Translations under genes and position numbers: made by a program
The notes under the pieces: generated by a model
Told to the model about the DNA's origin: nothing
Seen by the model: the letters and a program-made list of their open reading frames with translations, nothing else
Database searches by the model: none
Shown: positions 19,787 to 29,810 of the stretch, piece after piece
Layout of the letters: each line of letters starts with the position of its first letter
Numbering within the stretch: the first letter of the stretch is position 1
Assembly: GCF_000760735.1 (NCBI RefSeq)
Contig: NZ_JMEX01000005.1
Span: forward strand, 1,084,592-1,148,591
Direction: 5' to 3'
DNA from: Rhodococcoides fascians A44A
GTDB lineage: Bacteria; Actinomycetota; Actinomycetes; Mycobacteriales; Mycobacteriaceae
Length of the DNA stretch: 64,000 nucleotides

Positions 19787-20194
19787 TCACCGTGCACGGA
19801 CGCACCGGATACAGCGGCGTGCCGCGGGCAATGCGTCGAGACGAGCGTCGGCGATGCATTCTCCGCACCGTTCGCAGATCCCGTAGGTGCCGGACGCCAC
19901 GCGTTCCGTGGCTGCATCGAGCTCGCGCAACTCCAATTCCGCATCGCGGGCAAGCGACGCGACCGTGGCACGCTCGAACGCGATGGTCGAACCCTCCGGG
20001 TCGTGTTCGTCGTCGTCGGTGGACCACCGTGAGCCCTCGACGATCGCGGCGAACTGAGACCGCAGAGACTCCAGCCGAGCAGCGACGACCGACCTCGCCT
20101 CCTCGATCCTGCCCAGCTGATCCGTCACGCGGTCCAGTGAACATCGCGCGGCGTCCGATGGAAACCCCCGCGTCACCGACAGTCCGGCGCACAC
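19787..20194 (-). CDS. DksA/TraR-like zinc-finger protein
   Basis: 135 residues. The N-terminal half is helical and probably coiled; the C-terminus has a four-cysteine finger CERCGEC...CIRC (Cys107, Cys110, Cys128, Cys131), the C-x2-C-x17-C-x2-C pattern of TraR/DksA proteins that act in the RNA polymerase secondary channel. The start (GTG at 20194) is uncertain; a GTG six codons later is equally possible. It sits between esxT and rplM, where M. tuberculosis has no gene. Confidence 0.8.
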   Translation of the reverse strand: MCAGLSVTRGFPSDAARCSLDRVTDQLGRIEEARSVVAARLESLRSQFAAIVEGSRWSTDDDEHDPEGSTIAFERATVASLARDAELELRELDAATERVASGTYGICERCGECIADARLDALPAARRCIRCVRAR

Positions 20195-20198
20195 GCAA

Positions 20199-20233
20199 TT
20201 CGGCCCCGAAGTCGCGAGGACGTCGGGGCCGAA
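20199..20233 (-). terminator. hairpin after esxT
   Basis: 11-bp perfect arms (ttcggccccga/tcggggccgaa) with a 13-nt loop, 14 nt downstream of the esxT stop and just before the DksA-like start. The U-run is weak, so it may be only a partial terminator. Confidence 0.5.
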
Positions 20234-20246
20234 TGGACGACGAAGA

Positions 20247-20540
20247 TCAGGAGAAGCGCGCGCGGTTGGCCGCTTCCTGCTCCTGCATCCGCTGGTTGCC
20301 GGAGTTCACCGCGCCGATCAGGCTCTGCAGAACGCCGTTGAGTTCGGCCTGCGCAGCGTTCCACTCGTTCTGCTTGACCTGGTACTGATCGGAGTCGGCA
20401 CCCTGCCACGTCGCGACGAGCGGCTGGATGGACGACTTGACGTCGTCGAGCTTCTCGTTGAGCTGCGACCACTTGGTGGTCATGCCGCCGGCCAGATCGC
20501 CGATCGCACCGAAGTTGTACTTGATTTCACCGCTGGTCAT
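20247..20540 (-). CDS. esxT: WXG100 protein, EsxT-like ESX-4 substrate
   Basis: 97 residues; a helical hairpin with the WQG motif (ATWQGADSDQY) near the middle, the hallmark of ESAT-6/CFP-10 proteins. The N-terminus IKYNFGAIG resembles EsxT (YNFDAIE). It pairs with the WXG100 gene directly upstream as the expected secreted heterodimer of the ESX-4 machine encoded next door. Confidence 0.9.
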   Translation of the reverse strand: MTSGEIKYNFGAIGDLAGGMTTKWSQLNEKLDDVKSSIQPLVATWQGADSDQYQVKQNEWNAAQAELNGVLQSLIGAVNSGNQRMQEQEAANRARFS

Positions 20541-20619
20541 CGTTTCCTCGCATTCGTGTCCATCGACTTCAGGCCGACGAGTTGATTGGTCCGTACGTTC
20601 GAGAGCCGAGCGCGAGCGA

Positions 20620-20928
20620 TCAGAGGTTCAAGCTGCTCGCGACGGAGTTGAGCTGAGACGTGTTGTCCTGCTCCGACTGGTCGTACTGCACACCACTGGT
20701 CTTGATCGACTCCCCGATGCCGGACAGAGCGTTCTCCAGCTTGTTGGCGCTGGAATCCCAGTTGGTCATGACCTGGGCGAATGTCGTCGATGCCGAACCC
20801 TGCCAGATACCGGACGCCGCGTGGTTCACATCGCCGCGCAGCGCGGACAGCAGATCGTGAATTTCGCCTCGCAGGCCGTCGACCTTTGCAGACACTGCGA
20901 GCATGGTCTGAATATCGGTTTGTGCCAT
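20620..20928 (-). CDS. esxU: WXG100 protein, EsxU-like partner of EsxT
   Basis: 102 residues from an ATG preceded by GAAGGGG. It has the central WQG motif (SGIWQGSASTTFAQ) and the usual two-helix pattern. By order (rplM, esxT, esxU, T7SS-associated protein, eccC) it is the EsxU counterpart. It is 79 nt upstream of esxT and 166 nt after the T7SS-associated gene. An extended frame reaching 20997 is rejected because the ribosome site favours 20928. Confidence 0.9.
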   Translation of the reverse strand: MAQTDIQTMLAVSAKVDGLRGEIHDLLSALRGDVNHAASGIWQGSASTTFAQVMTNWDSSANKLENALSGIGESIKTSGVQYDQSEQDNTSQLNSVASSLNL

Positions 20929-21094
20929 GTCGACCCCTTCGTGTTCATCGGTGTCGAGCACTCTGGTGAATGCTCGGTCGAGGCACCGGTTCGCCATGGC
21001 GTACCAGCAGATCTCCCCCTACATCTGATTGGACGCACCCGGCCGGTGGTTCGGTTCCATCGGATCCGAAGAATCTTCGAAGCGATGTGCGAAT

Positions 21095-22867
21095 CTACCG
21101 AGCCGGCGAGACGGACAGGCTCGACACCGCCCGCGCACAGTCGTCGATCAACGCGTCCGCGAAGCCCGCAGAACTCTGGCATCCGATGCTGACCTGCAGC
21201 CCGCCGTCGACGAAGACGTGCCATTGCACCGTCGAGCCGTCGGGCGGGTTCTCCACGTACGAGATTCCTACTCGCTCACCGAAATCGGTCGCGGCGGTGA
21301 ATTCCACGATCGACCCGTCGTCGCTGCGCGCGTCGAGTTGTCGCTGCAGATCCTCGGCCACCGAATCCAACGATGCACCCGGTGTCAGTTCCGTCGAGGA
21401 GAGGACGATCCGCCGCTCGGGAAAGTCCGGCGGTATCAACAGAATTCGCGTCTGCTCGCTGCGCGTCGTCCAGGTCGCAGGCCCGGCGATACTGACTCTC
21501 CCGAACTCCGACCGTGAGACCGGGTCCGGCGTCGAATCCGGTGTCGACACGGGCGTCGAGCGCTCGGCGGCCCGCGTCGACGATCCGGCTACCGGCGGCT
21601 CGGACGTCGGCGCCACTGCCGGGACGGGTCGAGAGGATGCAGGCTGGGCGGAAACAGGCTGGGCGGAAGGTACAGGTTTCTCCGCGCGGAACACGAAGAA
21701 CACCAGCCCGCCGAGCAGGAGGACGAGAGCCAGCGCGCCGATAGCCGGCGCGGGAACACGGCGCGTCGGAGGCGGCGGCGCGGTCGCCTCGGTCAACCAC
21801 GCCGCGGCTCGGCCCAACGGCACCGGCGGGTGCACCGTGGGATCTGCTCGAAAGTCACCGGCCCCCACTTCACCGCGCACCCCGGCCGCGTAGATGTCTG
21901 CTGCGAACGGACTGGCCCAGTCGGGGGTGTCCGCGGCCGGCTCGTACGCCGAGCCCGCGTCTGCCGAACGGTACGAATCCCCGGGTGCGTCACCCGGATC
22001 CGACAGTCCGACGGCGGCCGCCATCGATCGAACGACGGTCGGACCCGTCGCACGGTGAATCCGATACGCGTGCAGGTCGTCCGACGCTGGCTCGCCGACG
22101 CCGGGTCCGGTGAGTCCGGGCAGGACGGGTTCATCGCCTGTCGTCGAGAGGACGAAGACGTCGACTCGTCCACGCCTGGGTTCGGCCGCGACGAGAGCAG
22201 CCACACGGTCGAGAACGGAGCGGCTCGCGGCGGCGTCGACGTCGATGTCTCTGCTGCCCACCGCGTCCCAGCGCACATCGCAAACGTAGCCGTGTGGCTG
22301 CCCGTCGACCCCCGGCTCGTCTCGCCGCCGATCGAGACCGACGACGACCGAGCTGAGATCGTCGACCTCGACGACCACAGCAGACTCGGGGGCACGCTCT
22401 CCGAGCGATCGAACGACCGCCGTCGCGGAGTCGATCACCGTCACCTCACCGGCCGAGGAACGGACGGCTCGCCGTACGACGTCGCGGCGGGCGTCACCCC
22501 ACGCCGACGGACACGCGATCTCGAGCAGGTCCACGTGGCCCACGACGCCGGACCGTGCGAGTGCGTCGCCCACGATTCCGCCGAACACGCGAGCCGTGGG
22601 CACTACGGTCGATCCGACGAGTACGGCTTCGTCGTCGACGAACGACCACGGTCGCCGCTCGGTCTCGGAGACGGCCGCTGCATGCTCGGCTGCCACGTCC
22701 GGCGGATCGGAGCGCAGGAAGAGCAGGGTGCCCTCGTCCATCGTCAGCGCGATGTCGAACCTGGTGCACTGCACTCCGGCCGCCGAACTCACCAGCACGG
22801 ACACGCAATCCTCACCGAGGTGAACTGCGGCATAGGTTCCAGCGGAGTCGGCGGCCCGCACTCTCAT
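21095..22867 (-). CDS. type VII secretion-associated membrane protein (Rv3446c-like)
   Basis: 590 residues. The N-terminal 300 have a degenerate actin/Hsp70-like layout (ACPSAWGDARRDVVRRAV, then SAVVVEVDDLSSVVVGLD in the phosphate-2 position). One membrane helix follows at about 375-395 (ALALVLLLGGLVFFVF), then an exported domain of about 140 residues with a Cys pair (IGCQSSAG...DDCARAV). The C-terminal domain fits the T7SS-associated family found only beside ESX loci. It overlaps eccC by 4 nt, so it is coupled to the translocase motor. ATP binding is doubtful given the degenerate motifs. Confidence 0.88.
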   Translation of the reverse strand: MRVRAADSAGTYAAVHLGEDCVSVLVSSAAGVQCTRFDIALTMDEGTLLFLRSDPPDVAAEHAAAVSETERRPWSFVDDEAVLVGSTVVPTARVFGGIVGDALARSGVVGHVDLLEIACPSAWGDARRDVVRRAVRSSAGEVTVIDSATAVVRSLGERAPESAVVVEVDDLSSVVVGLDRRRDEPGVDGQPHGYVCDVRWDAVGSRDIDVDAAASRSVLDRVAALVAAEPRRGRVDVFVLSTTGDEPVLPGLTGPGVGEPASDDLHAYRIHRATGPTVVRSMAAAVGLSDPGDAPGDSYRSADAGSAYEPAADTPDWASPFAADIYAAGVRGEVGAGDFRADPTVHPPVPLGRAAAWLTEATAPPPPTRRVPAPAIGALALVLLLGGLVFFVFRAEKPVPSAQPVSAQPASSRPVPAVAPTSEPPVAGSSTRAAERSTPVSTPDSTPDPVSRSEFGRVSIAGPATWTTRSEQTRILLIPPDFPERRIVLSSTELTPGASLDSVAEDLQRQLDARSDDGSIVEFTAATDFGERVGISYVENPPDGSTVQWHVFVDGGLQVSIGCQSSAGFADALIDDCARAVSSLSVSPAR

Positions 22868-25800
22868 GCCGGGGACCAGGCCAGTTGCACGAGCGACTGT
22901 CCACGCCGGTCCACCAACATTCCCCGTCCCGGCGGCATCGGCGACGGTTTGACCGTTCCGACGAGGTTGCCCTCGTCACGAGAGCCGCTCATCACCAACC
23001 CCGGTGACACGAGATCGCGGATGCGCGAGATCACCGGGTCGTACATCGTCCGCGAGGCTCCGCCGGACCGCCGCGCGACGACGAGGTGCAGGCCGATGTC
23101 TCGCGCGTGCGGAAGGTATTCCGTCAACGGCGTCAGGGGATTTCCCGACGCGGTGGCCACGAGATCGTAATCGTCGACGATCACGAAGATGTCCGGCCCG
23201 GTCCACCACGACCGTTCGCGAAGTTGCTGCGACGTGACGTCCGGGCCTGGCATGCGTTCGGCCAGTTTGGACGCCAGCTCGGTCATCATGGTGGTCAGAA
23301 CCGGCTGCGACGCGGCGTATCCGGCCAGATGATCGGTGTCCACCAGACCGAGCATCGTCCGTCGATAGTCCGCGAAGATGATCTTGACCTGCTGAGGCGT
23401 GTTCGCTTCCACGAGTGAGGAGCTGATGGACTTCAGCAACGACGTCTTTCCGCATTCGGTGTCTCCGAACACGAGGAAGTGGGCTTGCTCGGCGAAGTCG
23501 ATCGCGACGGGTTTCAGTTCGGCCTCGTCGATGCCGAGCGGAACCCACAGCTCCGCGACGTCTCCGCGCACCCGCGGCCATCGACCGACCAGTACCCGCC
23601 TGAGGTCCGCGAGGGGCAAGCTGTCCGGAAGCATGCGTACGGCAGGAGCGGCTCTGTCGCCGTATCGAGCCGAAACACTGCGCAGCGCAGCGGTGATTCC
23701 TGCGCCCAAATCCGTGGTCGACGACGCACCGTCGAGGCGCGGTAGGCCGATCAGCAGGTGCAGCCCGTCCTTCGTGATTCCGCGGCCGGGCCTGTTCTCC
23801 GGCACCCTGGCCGCCTTGACCCGTCCGAACTCCGAGTCCGATGCGTCACCGAGACGGAGCTCGATTCGAGTACCGATCAGGTCCTTCGTCGCGGGCCGGA
23901 TCTCGGCCCACCGCGTCGCAGTGACGACGAGATGGACGCCGTACGACAGCCCCTGCGCGGCGACGGCGGCGAGCTGCTGCTCCAGCGGCTCGAAATCCGT
24001 TCTGATGCTCCCCCACCCGTCGATGACCAGGAACACGTCTCCGAACGAATCCTCGGGATCGACGGGATGCTCGGTCCGTCGGCGTCTGAATTCGGCCATC
24101 GAATCGATACCCCGTTGGCGGAAGAGACGCTCACGGCGACTGATCACCGACGTCACCTCGGCGACCGTGCGACGAACACGATCGACGTCGAGCCTGCTCG
24201 CCGTCGAGCCCACGTGAGGGAGGTCGATCAATGCGTTGAGGGTTCCACCGCCGAAATCGAGGCAGTAGAACTGCACTTGCTCCGGCGTGTGCGTCGACGC
24301 CATGGACATGATCAGAGTGCGCACGGCAGTCGACTTTCCGGTCTGGGGACCACCGACTATCGCCAGATGCCCCTGTGCGCCGGACAGATCGACCTGCAGG
24401 AGATCTCGGCGCTGATCGAACGGTCTGTCGACGATGCCGATCGGTGCCCGCAGCGTCGCCGGTCGCTGGGCGAGCGCCGCCGGATCCGTGGCTCCGACCA
24501 GGCTGTCGAGCGCCGGCGACCGGTCGAGCGGAGGGAGCCAGACGTCGTGAGCCGGGTTACCGTGCCCACGAACACGTTCGACGACGACGTCCAGAACCGT
24601 ACGGACGTCCTGAGTGTCGTCCACGCTCGTGGCGCCGTCCGCCCGGAGGTCCGCGGTGTCGACCGGGTGCGCTTCGTCCACCTCGCGCGCCCGGTCGCCG
24701 GGCGAAACCGGTACGGGGAACGCACCGAACAGCTTCGGAACGATGTCGACGTCCGTACGTCCGTTCACCTGACGTGCCGTACGCGGACGAACGTACGGAC
24801 CCGACACGTAGGACGCCGCGAACCGCATGATCTCGGCAGAGTCGCACTTGAGGTAGCCCGCGCCGGGTTGCGCCGGCAGGTGGTAGGCGTCGGGAACCCC
24901 CAGGACCGTCCGAGACTCGTTCGCCGAGAACGTCTTCAATCCGATCCGGTACGACAGGTGGCTGTCCAGCCCGCGAAGCTTGCCTTCCTCGAGTCGCTGA
25001 CTGGCCAGCAACAGGTGCATGTGCAGCGATCGTCCGAGACGTCCGATGGCGACGAAGAGATCGGCGAATTCCGGCTGCTGACTGAGCAACTCCGAGAATT
25101 CGTCGACGACGATGAACAGTGCGGGCATCGGCGCCAGGGCCGCGCCGGACGATCGGGCTTTCTCGTAGTCCGTGACGTTGGCGAAGTTACCGGCGTCTCG
25201 GAGGAGTTCCTGACGGCGGTTCATCTCACCGGCCAGCGCATCCTTCATCCGGTCCACGAGTGCGAGGTCGTCGGACAGGTTGGTGATCACGGCGGCGACG
25301 TGCGGCGCGTCCTCGAGCCCGGCGAACGTCGCGCCACCCTTGAAGTCCACGAGGACCAGGTTCAACTGATCCGGGGAGTGGGTCGCCACCAACCCCAGAA
25401 CCAATGTCCGGAGAAACTCCGATTTTCCCGATCCCGTTGCACCGATGCACAGTCCGTGCGGACCCATGCCGTTCTCCGCGGATTCCTTCAGGTCGATCTC
25501 GACCGCGCTTCCGTCGGGCGCGACGCCTATCGGTACTCGCAGCCGGTCGCGCCCACGCCTCGGCGTCCACACACGCATCGGATCGAGGTCACCGACATCG
25601 GGGATCGCGAGCAGTCGGTTCCATGTCGATATCGACTCACCCTCGTCGACGGTGACGTCGCTGTGCCGAGCGGTGGTCGTACGGAAGGGAGACAGCCGCC
25701 GCGCCACCGTTTCCGCTGCTGCGACACTCAGCGTGTCCGCCTGCCCGAAGATCTCGACGCCGGGGCCGCTGACCGCACCCACCGTTCCGTTCTCGGTGAC

Positions 25801-26883
25801 GAGTCGCAGCCCTCGACTGGACGCGAGCGACGTCGCGAATCCGGAGAGATCCAGCACCGTGACCGCCTCCAACCCGGTTCGTGTCACGTCGGTGCCACTG
25901 TTGTCCAGCAATCCCCCGTCGACGACGATCACGATGTGCGCGACACCGGCTGTTGCCGGCGCGCCGCGCGTGAACCTGTTGCGCAGTGAAAGTTGCTCGC
26001 CCAGAGCACCTTCGAGTTCGAGGAACGAGCCGTAGATCATCCGAGCACTGCCGACTCCGTCTTCGAGAAGCTCGTGCTGCGCGTGCGGGAGCCACTTGAT
26101 CCAGTCCCAGTGCATCACCGTGTCCGGCCCGCACACCACTGCGATGCGCACCTGATCCGGGTCGTGGAAGGTGCACAGCGACGCGATCATCGCACGCACC
26201 GTCGCCCTCGCAGCGGAACGGTCCCCGGTGAGGGCGATCGCCGCGAATCCGCGCAGCGACACCGCGGTCGGCAGGTCGTTCACGACCGAATGCGCACGCA
26301 CGAAGCGCCTGAGGGATACCGCCGACACCGGCTCCAATTCCTCGACCGGGCCGGTTTCCGGTGGCACGAGCCGGGTGGCCAATCTCTGCGTGCCACGGCC
26401 GATCCGCACGTGGCAGAAATCGGGGTCCGCGGTGCGTCGTTCCCACATTCGGTGGGTTCCGGCGAACGACCAGAGGACGGCCGGATCCGGATGCGACCAT
26501 TCGAGGGCTGTGCGCTGCGCGTCGGCCGTGACGCGCACGTCCTTGCGCAATTGGTCCAGGTAACGCAGGTAGTCCTTGCGGTCCTCGTTCGCCTCGGCGG
26601 TCCGCGCGCCGCCGCCTTTTCCTCCGCCCGCGACCATCCCCAGCATCGATACCAGCATCATCGCCGGGAACATCAGCATCATGGGGTTCGCGGCCATGCC
26701 GGAGGTGAACATCAACGCGACCATGCCGACCATCGCCGCCACCATGACCACCGGCATGAGCTTCATCAGCAGATTTCCCGGCACGATCCGAGGAATTTCC
26801 GGCGGCGCCTGAAGGGTGACCTCGCCACCAGGGGTTCTGGGCACCGGACGGCGGGCACCACGAACGAAACGAACCGTACTCAC
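22864..26883 (-). CDS. eccC: ESX-4 type VII secretion ATPase EccC
   Basis: 1339-residue FtsK/SpoIIIE motor that recognises WXG100 substrates. Two membrane helices lie near residues 40-90, followed by three ATPase domains with P-loops GATGSGKSE (about 480), GGPQTGKST (about 846) and GDTECGKTS (about 1143). The first domain has Walker B FIVVDEFSEL; the others read CLDFGGG/FLVIDGW and FVIVDDYD. A single fused polypeptide, as in ESX-4, not the split EccCa/EccCb of ESX-1. Transcribed divergently from the LLM gene across a 219-nt gap. Confidence 0.97.
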   Translation of the reverse strand: MSTVRFVRGARRPVPRTPGGEVTLQAPPEIPRIVPGNLLMKLMPVVMVAAMVGMVALMFTSGMAANPMMLMFPAMMLVSMLGMVAGGGKGGGARTAEANEDRKDYLRYLDQLRKDVRVTADAQRTALEWSHPDPAVLWSFAGTHRMWERRTADPDFCHVRIGRGTQRLATRLVPPETGPVEELEPVSAVSLRRFVRAHSVVNDLPTAVSLRGFAAIALTGDRSAARATVRAMIASLCTFHDPDQVRIAVVCGPDTVMHWDWIKWLPHAQHELLEDGVGSARMIYGSFLELEGALGEQLSLRNRFTRGAPATAGVAHIVIVVDGGLLDNSGTDVTRTGLEAVTVLDLSGFATSLASSRGLRLVTENGTVGAVSGPGVEIFGQADTLSVAAAETVARRLSPFRTTTARHSDVTVDEGESISTWNRLLAIPDVGDLDPMRVWTPRRGRDRLRVPIGVAPDGSAVEIDLKESAENGMGPHGLCIGATGSGKSEFLRTLVLGLVATHSPDQLNLVLVDFKGGATFAGLEDAPHVAAVITNLSDDLALVDRMKDALAGEMNRRQELLRDAGNFANVTDYEKARSSGAALAPMPALFIVVDEFSELLSQQPEFADLFVAIGRLGRSLHMHLLLASQRLEEGKLRGLDSHLSYRIGLKTFSANESRTVLGVPDAYHLPAQPGAGYLKCDSAEIMRFAASYVSGPYVRPRTARQVNGRTDVDIVPKLFGAFPVPVSPGDRAREVDEAHPVDTADLRADGATSVDDTQDVRTVLDVVVERVRGHGNPAHDVWLPPLDRSPALDSLVGATDPAALAQRPATLRAPIGIVDRPFDQRRDLLQVDLSGAQGHLAIVGGPQTGKSTAVRTLIMSMASTHTPEQVQFYCLDFGGGTLNALIDLPHVGSTASRLDVDRVRRTVAEVTSVISRRERLFRQRGIDSMAEFRRRRTEHPVDPEDSFGDVFLVIDGWGSIRTDFEPLEQQLAAVAAQGLSYGVHLVVTATRWAEIRPATKDLIGTRIELRLGDASDSEFGRVKAARVPENRPGRGITKDGLHLLIGLPRLDGASSTTDLGAGITAALRSVSARYGDRAAPAVRMLPDSLPLADLRRVLVGRWPRVRGDVAELWVPLGIDEAELKPVAIDFAEQAHFLVFGDTECGKTSLLKSISSSLVEANTPQQVKIIFADYRRTMLGLVDTDHLAGYAASQPVLTTMMTELASKLAERMPGPDVTSQQLRERSWWTGPDIFVIVDDYDLVATASGNPLTPLTEYLPHARDIGLHLVVARRSGGASRTMYDPVISRIRDLVSPGLVMSGSRDEGNLVGTVKPSPMPPGRGMLVDRRGQSLVQLAWSPA

Positions 26884-27102
26884 GCTGCTGCCCCCACCGT
26901 CTCGCGCTGTCCCCCCGACACGAAGCCCGCGCTCGTTCCCAGGCGAGAGCGACTCCGGCCCGAAGGCTAACGCATGCGCGCACGGTGAGCCAGCCCTCGC
27001 GTCGAGCGTCGGAATAGCTCGCAGTCCTCGCTGGTTGTCTTCACGAAGAGCGTTCGGTCGCTCTCGAACACGATATTTCTCGTCGAAAGGCTGGCAGCGC
27101 GC

Positions 27103-28137
27103 ATGTCCTCATCCCCGTCGCAACCGTTCTCCGTACCGGTGTCGATCCTCGATCTGGCACACATAGGTCCAGGTGAAAGCGTCAGGGACAGCTTCGATGC
27201 GAGCGTCGAACTCGCTCGACACGCGGAGAAATGGGGTTACCGGCGAATCTGGTACGCCGAGCACCACAACATGCGCACCATCGCGTCGTCGGCGACCAGT
27301 GTGCTGATCGGTCACGTCGCCGCGAACACAACCACCATCCGGCTCGGGTCGGGCGGAGTGATGTTGCCCAACCACGCGCCGCTGACGATCGCAGAGCAGT
27401 TCGGCACCCTGGCCACGCTGCACCCGGGACGCATCGATCTGGGCCTCGGCCGAGCACCGGGCAGCGACCAACAGACCATGCGTGCGATGCGCCGAGACCC
27501 GTCGTCGGCGGACCGCTTCCCGCAGGAAGTTCAGGAATTGCAGGGGTTCCTCTCCGACAATTCTCTCGTGCCGGGCGTGGTGGCCACGCCGGGAGCAGGC
27601 ACGGGGGTACCGCTGTACATTCTGGGGTCGTCGTTGTTCGGCGCGCAGCTCGCGGCCGCGCTCGGTCTGCCGTTCGCTTTCGCGTCGCACTTCGCACCCG
27701 ATGCGCTCGAGCAGGCCGTATCGATCTATCGCCGTGAGTTCCGCCCGTCGGACCAGCTGGACGCCCCCTATGTCATCGCAGGTGTCAACGTGATCGCGGC
27801 CGACACCGAAGCCGATGCGCAGCAACAGTTCCTCGCGACCAAACGCAGTCGCGTCAGCCTGCTGCTCGGCCGTGGGCGAACCTTCACCGACGAGGAAGCG
27901 GACATGCTTCTCGACGCGCCGCAGGGCCGACAGATCATGCAGATGACCAAGTATTCGGCGGTGGGAACACCGGCAACGGTCCGGGATTACCTCGATCGGT
28001 TCGTACGCCACGCCGACGCCGACGAGTTGATCGTGGCGTCCGGGGTCGTCGACCGAGCGTCGTGGCTGCGGTCCTACGAACTCCTTGCCGAGGCGACGAA
28101 TCTGCGGAACGAGGAACCTGCGACCAGCGCAGTCTGA
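27103..28137 (+). CDS. LLM-class flavin-dependent oxidoreductase (MsnO8/YhbW type)
   Basis: 344-residue luciferase-like monooxygenase fold ([63 protein letters not shown]). The motifs are typical of the FMN-using YhbW/alkanal-monooxygenase-like group. It is inserted between eccC and eccD, which are adjacent in M. tuberculosis. It probably shares the divergent promoter region with eccC. No functional link to secretion is evident. Confidence 0.9.
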   Translation: MSSSPSQPFSVPVSILDLAHIGPGESVRDSFDASVELARHAEKWGYRRIWYAEHHNMRTIASSATSVLIGHVAANTTTIRLGSGGVMLPNHAPLTIAEQFGTLATLHPGRIDLGLGRAPGSDQQTMRAMRRDPSSADRFPQEVQELQGFLSDNSLVPGVVATPGAGTGVPLYILGSSLFGAQLAAALGLPFAFASHFAPDALEQAVSIYRREFRPSDQLDAPYVIAGVNVIAADTEADAQQQFLATKRSRVSLLLGRGRTFTDEEADMLLDAPQGRQIMQMTKYSAVGTPATVRDYLDRFVRHADADELIVASGVVDRASWLRSYELLAEATNLRNEEPATSAV

Positions 28138-28262
28138 TCGAACCGTCCGGCACGTCGCCGCAGGCCCTTGCTTCCGAGTATCGTGGGCCACGCTCGTAGC
28201 CAGGGGGGCACGAGCGGGGTGACTGTGCACGACGGGGGAACATCAGTGACGAGGGACGAGCA

Positions 28263-29810
28263 GTGACGGGGGATGTTTCGCAGGCCGTGAACGGACTCGG
28301 CGCGCGGTTGCAGCCGAACTCGGTGGAACCGAGCACCAGGAGCGACGTGCGGGATCGTGGCGCTGCAGCGCCGCTCGACCTGTGTCGACTGACGGTGCTC
28401 GGCAAATCCGCACAGGTGGACATGGCTCTACCCACCGACGTGCCGATCTCGCTGTTGATCCCCGGCATCGTGGACATCGTCGACTCCCGTGCAACAGCTG
28501 CCAACGACAGACACGGCCGAGACTGGGTGCTGTCGAAAGTGGGGATGCCGCCGATCTCGGGCACGGCAACGCTCAACGAGGCATCGGTTCGCGACGGTGA
28601 GCTGCTCGTTCTCGGTACCGCCGACTCCCCGGCGCTACCTCCCCTTCACGACGATCTGATGTTCGCGGTGGCGTCCGTCGACAGCTCGGGGGATGGCTCG
28701 AGGGACGGCCTCTGGACAGCCGCCACCGCGCGGCGAGTGGGTTTCGTGACAAGTGCGTCGGCGGTGTTGCTCGCCTGCATCGCCGTGATGCTTCCACTGC
28801 TGCAACTCGGCGGTCGCGTCGACGCCGGTGAGGTCGGCGCCCGGAGCGTCACTGCAGCCGTGGCCGCGGCGACGACCGCAGTGCTGATGATCGTCGCGGG
28901 AACCGTCGTCGGGAGATTCTATCGGGACGACAGCACCGGTGTTTTTCTGTCCGCATGCGCGCTCCCACTTATGTTCGTGGCCGGATCTCGGTTCGTTCCA
29001 GGAGAATTCGGGGCACCACACCTCCTGCTCGGCGGGGCTCTGGTCGGCGCCTCAGCCGTTCTTGCACTGCGTACCGGCGGCCACGGATCCGCAGTGTTCA
29101 CCGCGGCGAGTGCCGCAGCAGTCACCGTGTGCGCAGGCGCAACGGTGTCGATGTTCACCGATCTTCCGGTGAGCACCATCGGAGCGGGGACCACCGTGGT
29201 TGCGTTGGCCGCCTTGGCGGCCGCACCTCGTGTGTCGATGATGCAGGCAGGACTTCCACTACCTCCCGTACCGACGGCAGGAGCTCCGCTCGACGACGCA
29301 GGCGACGAAGACCCCACCAGCGCGGCCGAACTCGCCGATCGGGCGCGGCGAGCCCGTAGTCACCTGACCGGTCTCGTGTGTGCCGGCGGCGCGGCGGCCA
29401 CGGGTGGCGCCCTTCTGGCTGCGCTCGGATCGAGCGACGCCATCTATCGGCCGGGCGTGTCCCTTGCACTCGCGACGGCCTTGCTCCTGCTGTTGCGCGG
29501 GCGAACCTTCGCGCAGGTGACCCACGCGCTTCCTCTCGTCCTCGGCGGTGCTTCGATCCTTCTGACTTTGCTCGCGGCCGTCGTGTTCACGCCGGCCGTA
29601 TCCGATTCGGACGCGATCCAGCCGGCAGTCTTCGTCGCATGCGTCGCTGTGGCGCTCGTGGCGCTGTTCTTCGGTTCGGCCGTGCCCACCCGGGAGTACT
29701 CCCCGGTCCTTCGGCGCACTGCAGAACTGATCGAGTACGCGGCGATCGCCACCGTGATCCCACTGGCGTGCTGGGTGTGTGGTTTGTACACGGCCATGCG
29801 CGCGCTGTGA
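28263..29810 (+). CDS. eccD: ESX-4 membrane channel protein EccD
   Basis: 515 residues. The N-terminal cytosolic ubiquitin-like domain (about 38-120, LCRLTVLGKSAQVDMALPTDVPI...) is followed by about 11 hydrophobic helices from residue 155 to the end. EccD is the main pore-lining component of type VII secretion. The start is GTG; its stop overlaps the mycP GTG by 4 nt. Confidence 0.95.
   Translation: MTGDVSQAVNGLGARLQPNSVEPSTRSDVRDRGAAAPLDLCRLTVLGKSAQVDMALPTDVPISLLIPGIVDIVDSRATAANDRHGRDWVLSKVGMPPISGTATLNEASVRDGELLVLGTADSPALPPLHDDLMFAVASVDSSGDGSRDGLWTAATARRVGFVTSASAVLLACIAVMLPLLQLGGRVDAGEVGARSVTAAVAAATTAVLMIVAGTVVGRFYRDDSTGVFLSACALPLMFVAGSRFVPGEFGAPHLLLGGALVGASAVLALRTGGHGSAVFTAASAAAVTVCAGATVSMFTDLPVSTIGAGTTVVALAALAAAPRVSMMQAGLPLPPVPTAGAPLDDAGDEDPTSAAELADRARRARSHLTGLVCAGGAAATGGALLAALGSSDAIYRPGVSLALATALLLLLRGRTFAQVTHALPLVLGGASILLTLLAAVVFTPAVSDSDAIQPAVFVACVAVALVALFFGSAVPTREYSPVLRRTAELIEYAAIATVIPLACWVCGLYTAMRAL

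Noticed and set aside
23758-25989. 743-codon forward frame opposite eccC
   Set aside because: Shadow of the eccC reading frame; composition is Arg/Asp/Val-rich without domains.
29378-29806. Upstream extension of mycP
   Set aside because: It overlaps eccD out of frame; the GTG at 29807 begins a proper signal peptide.
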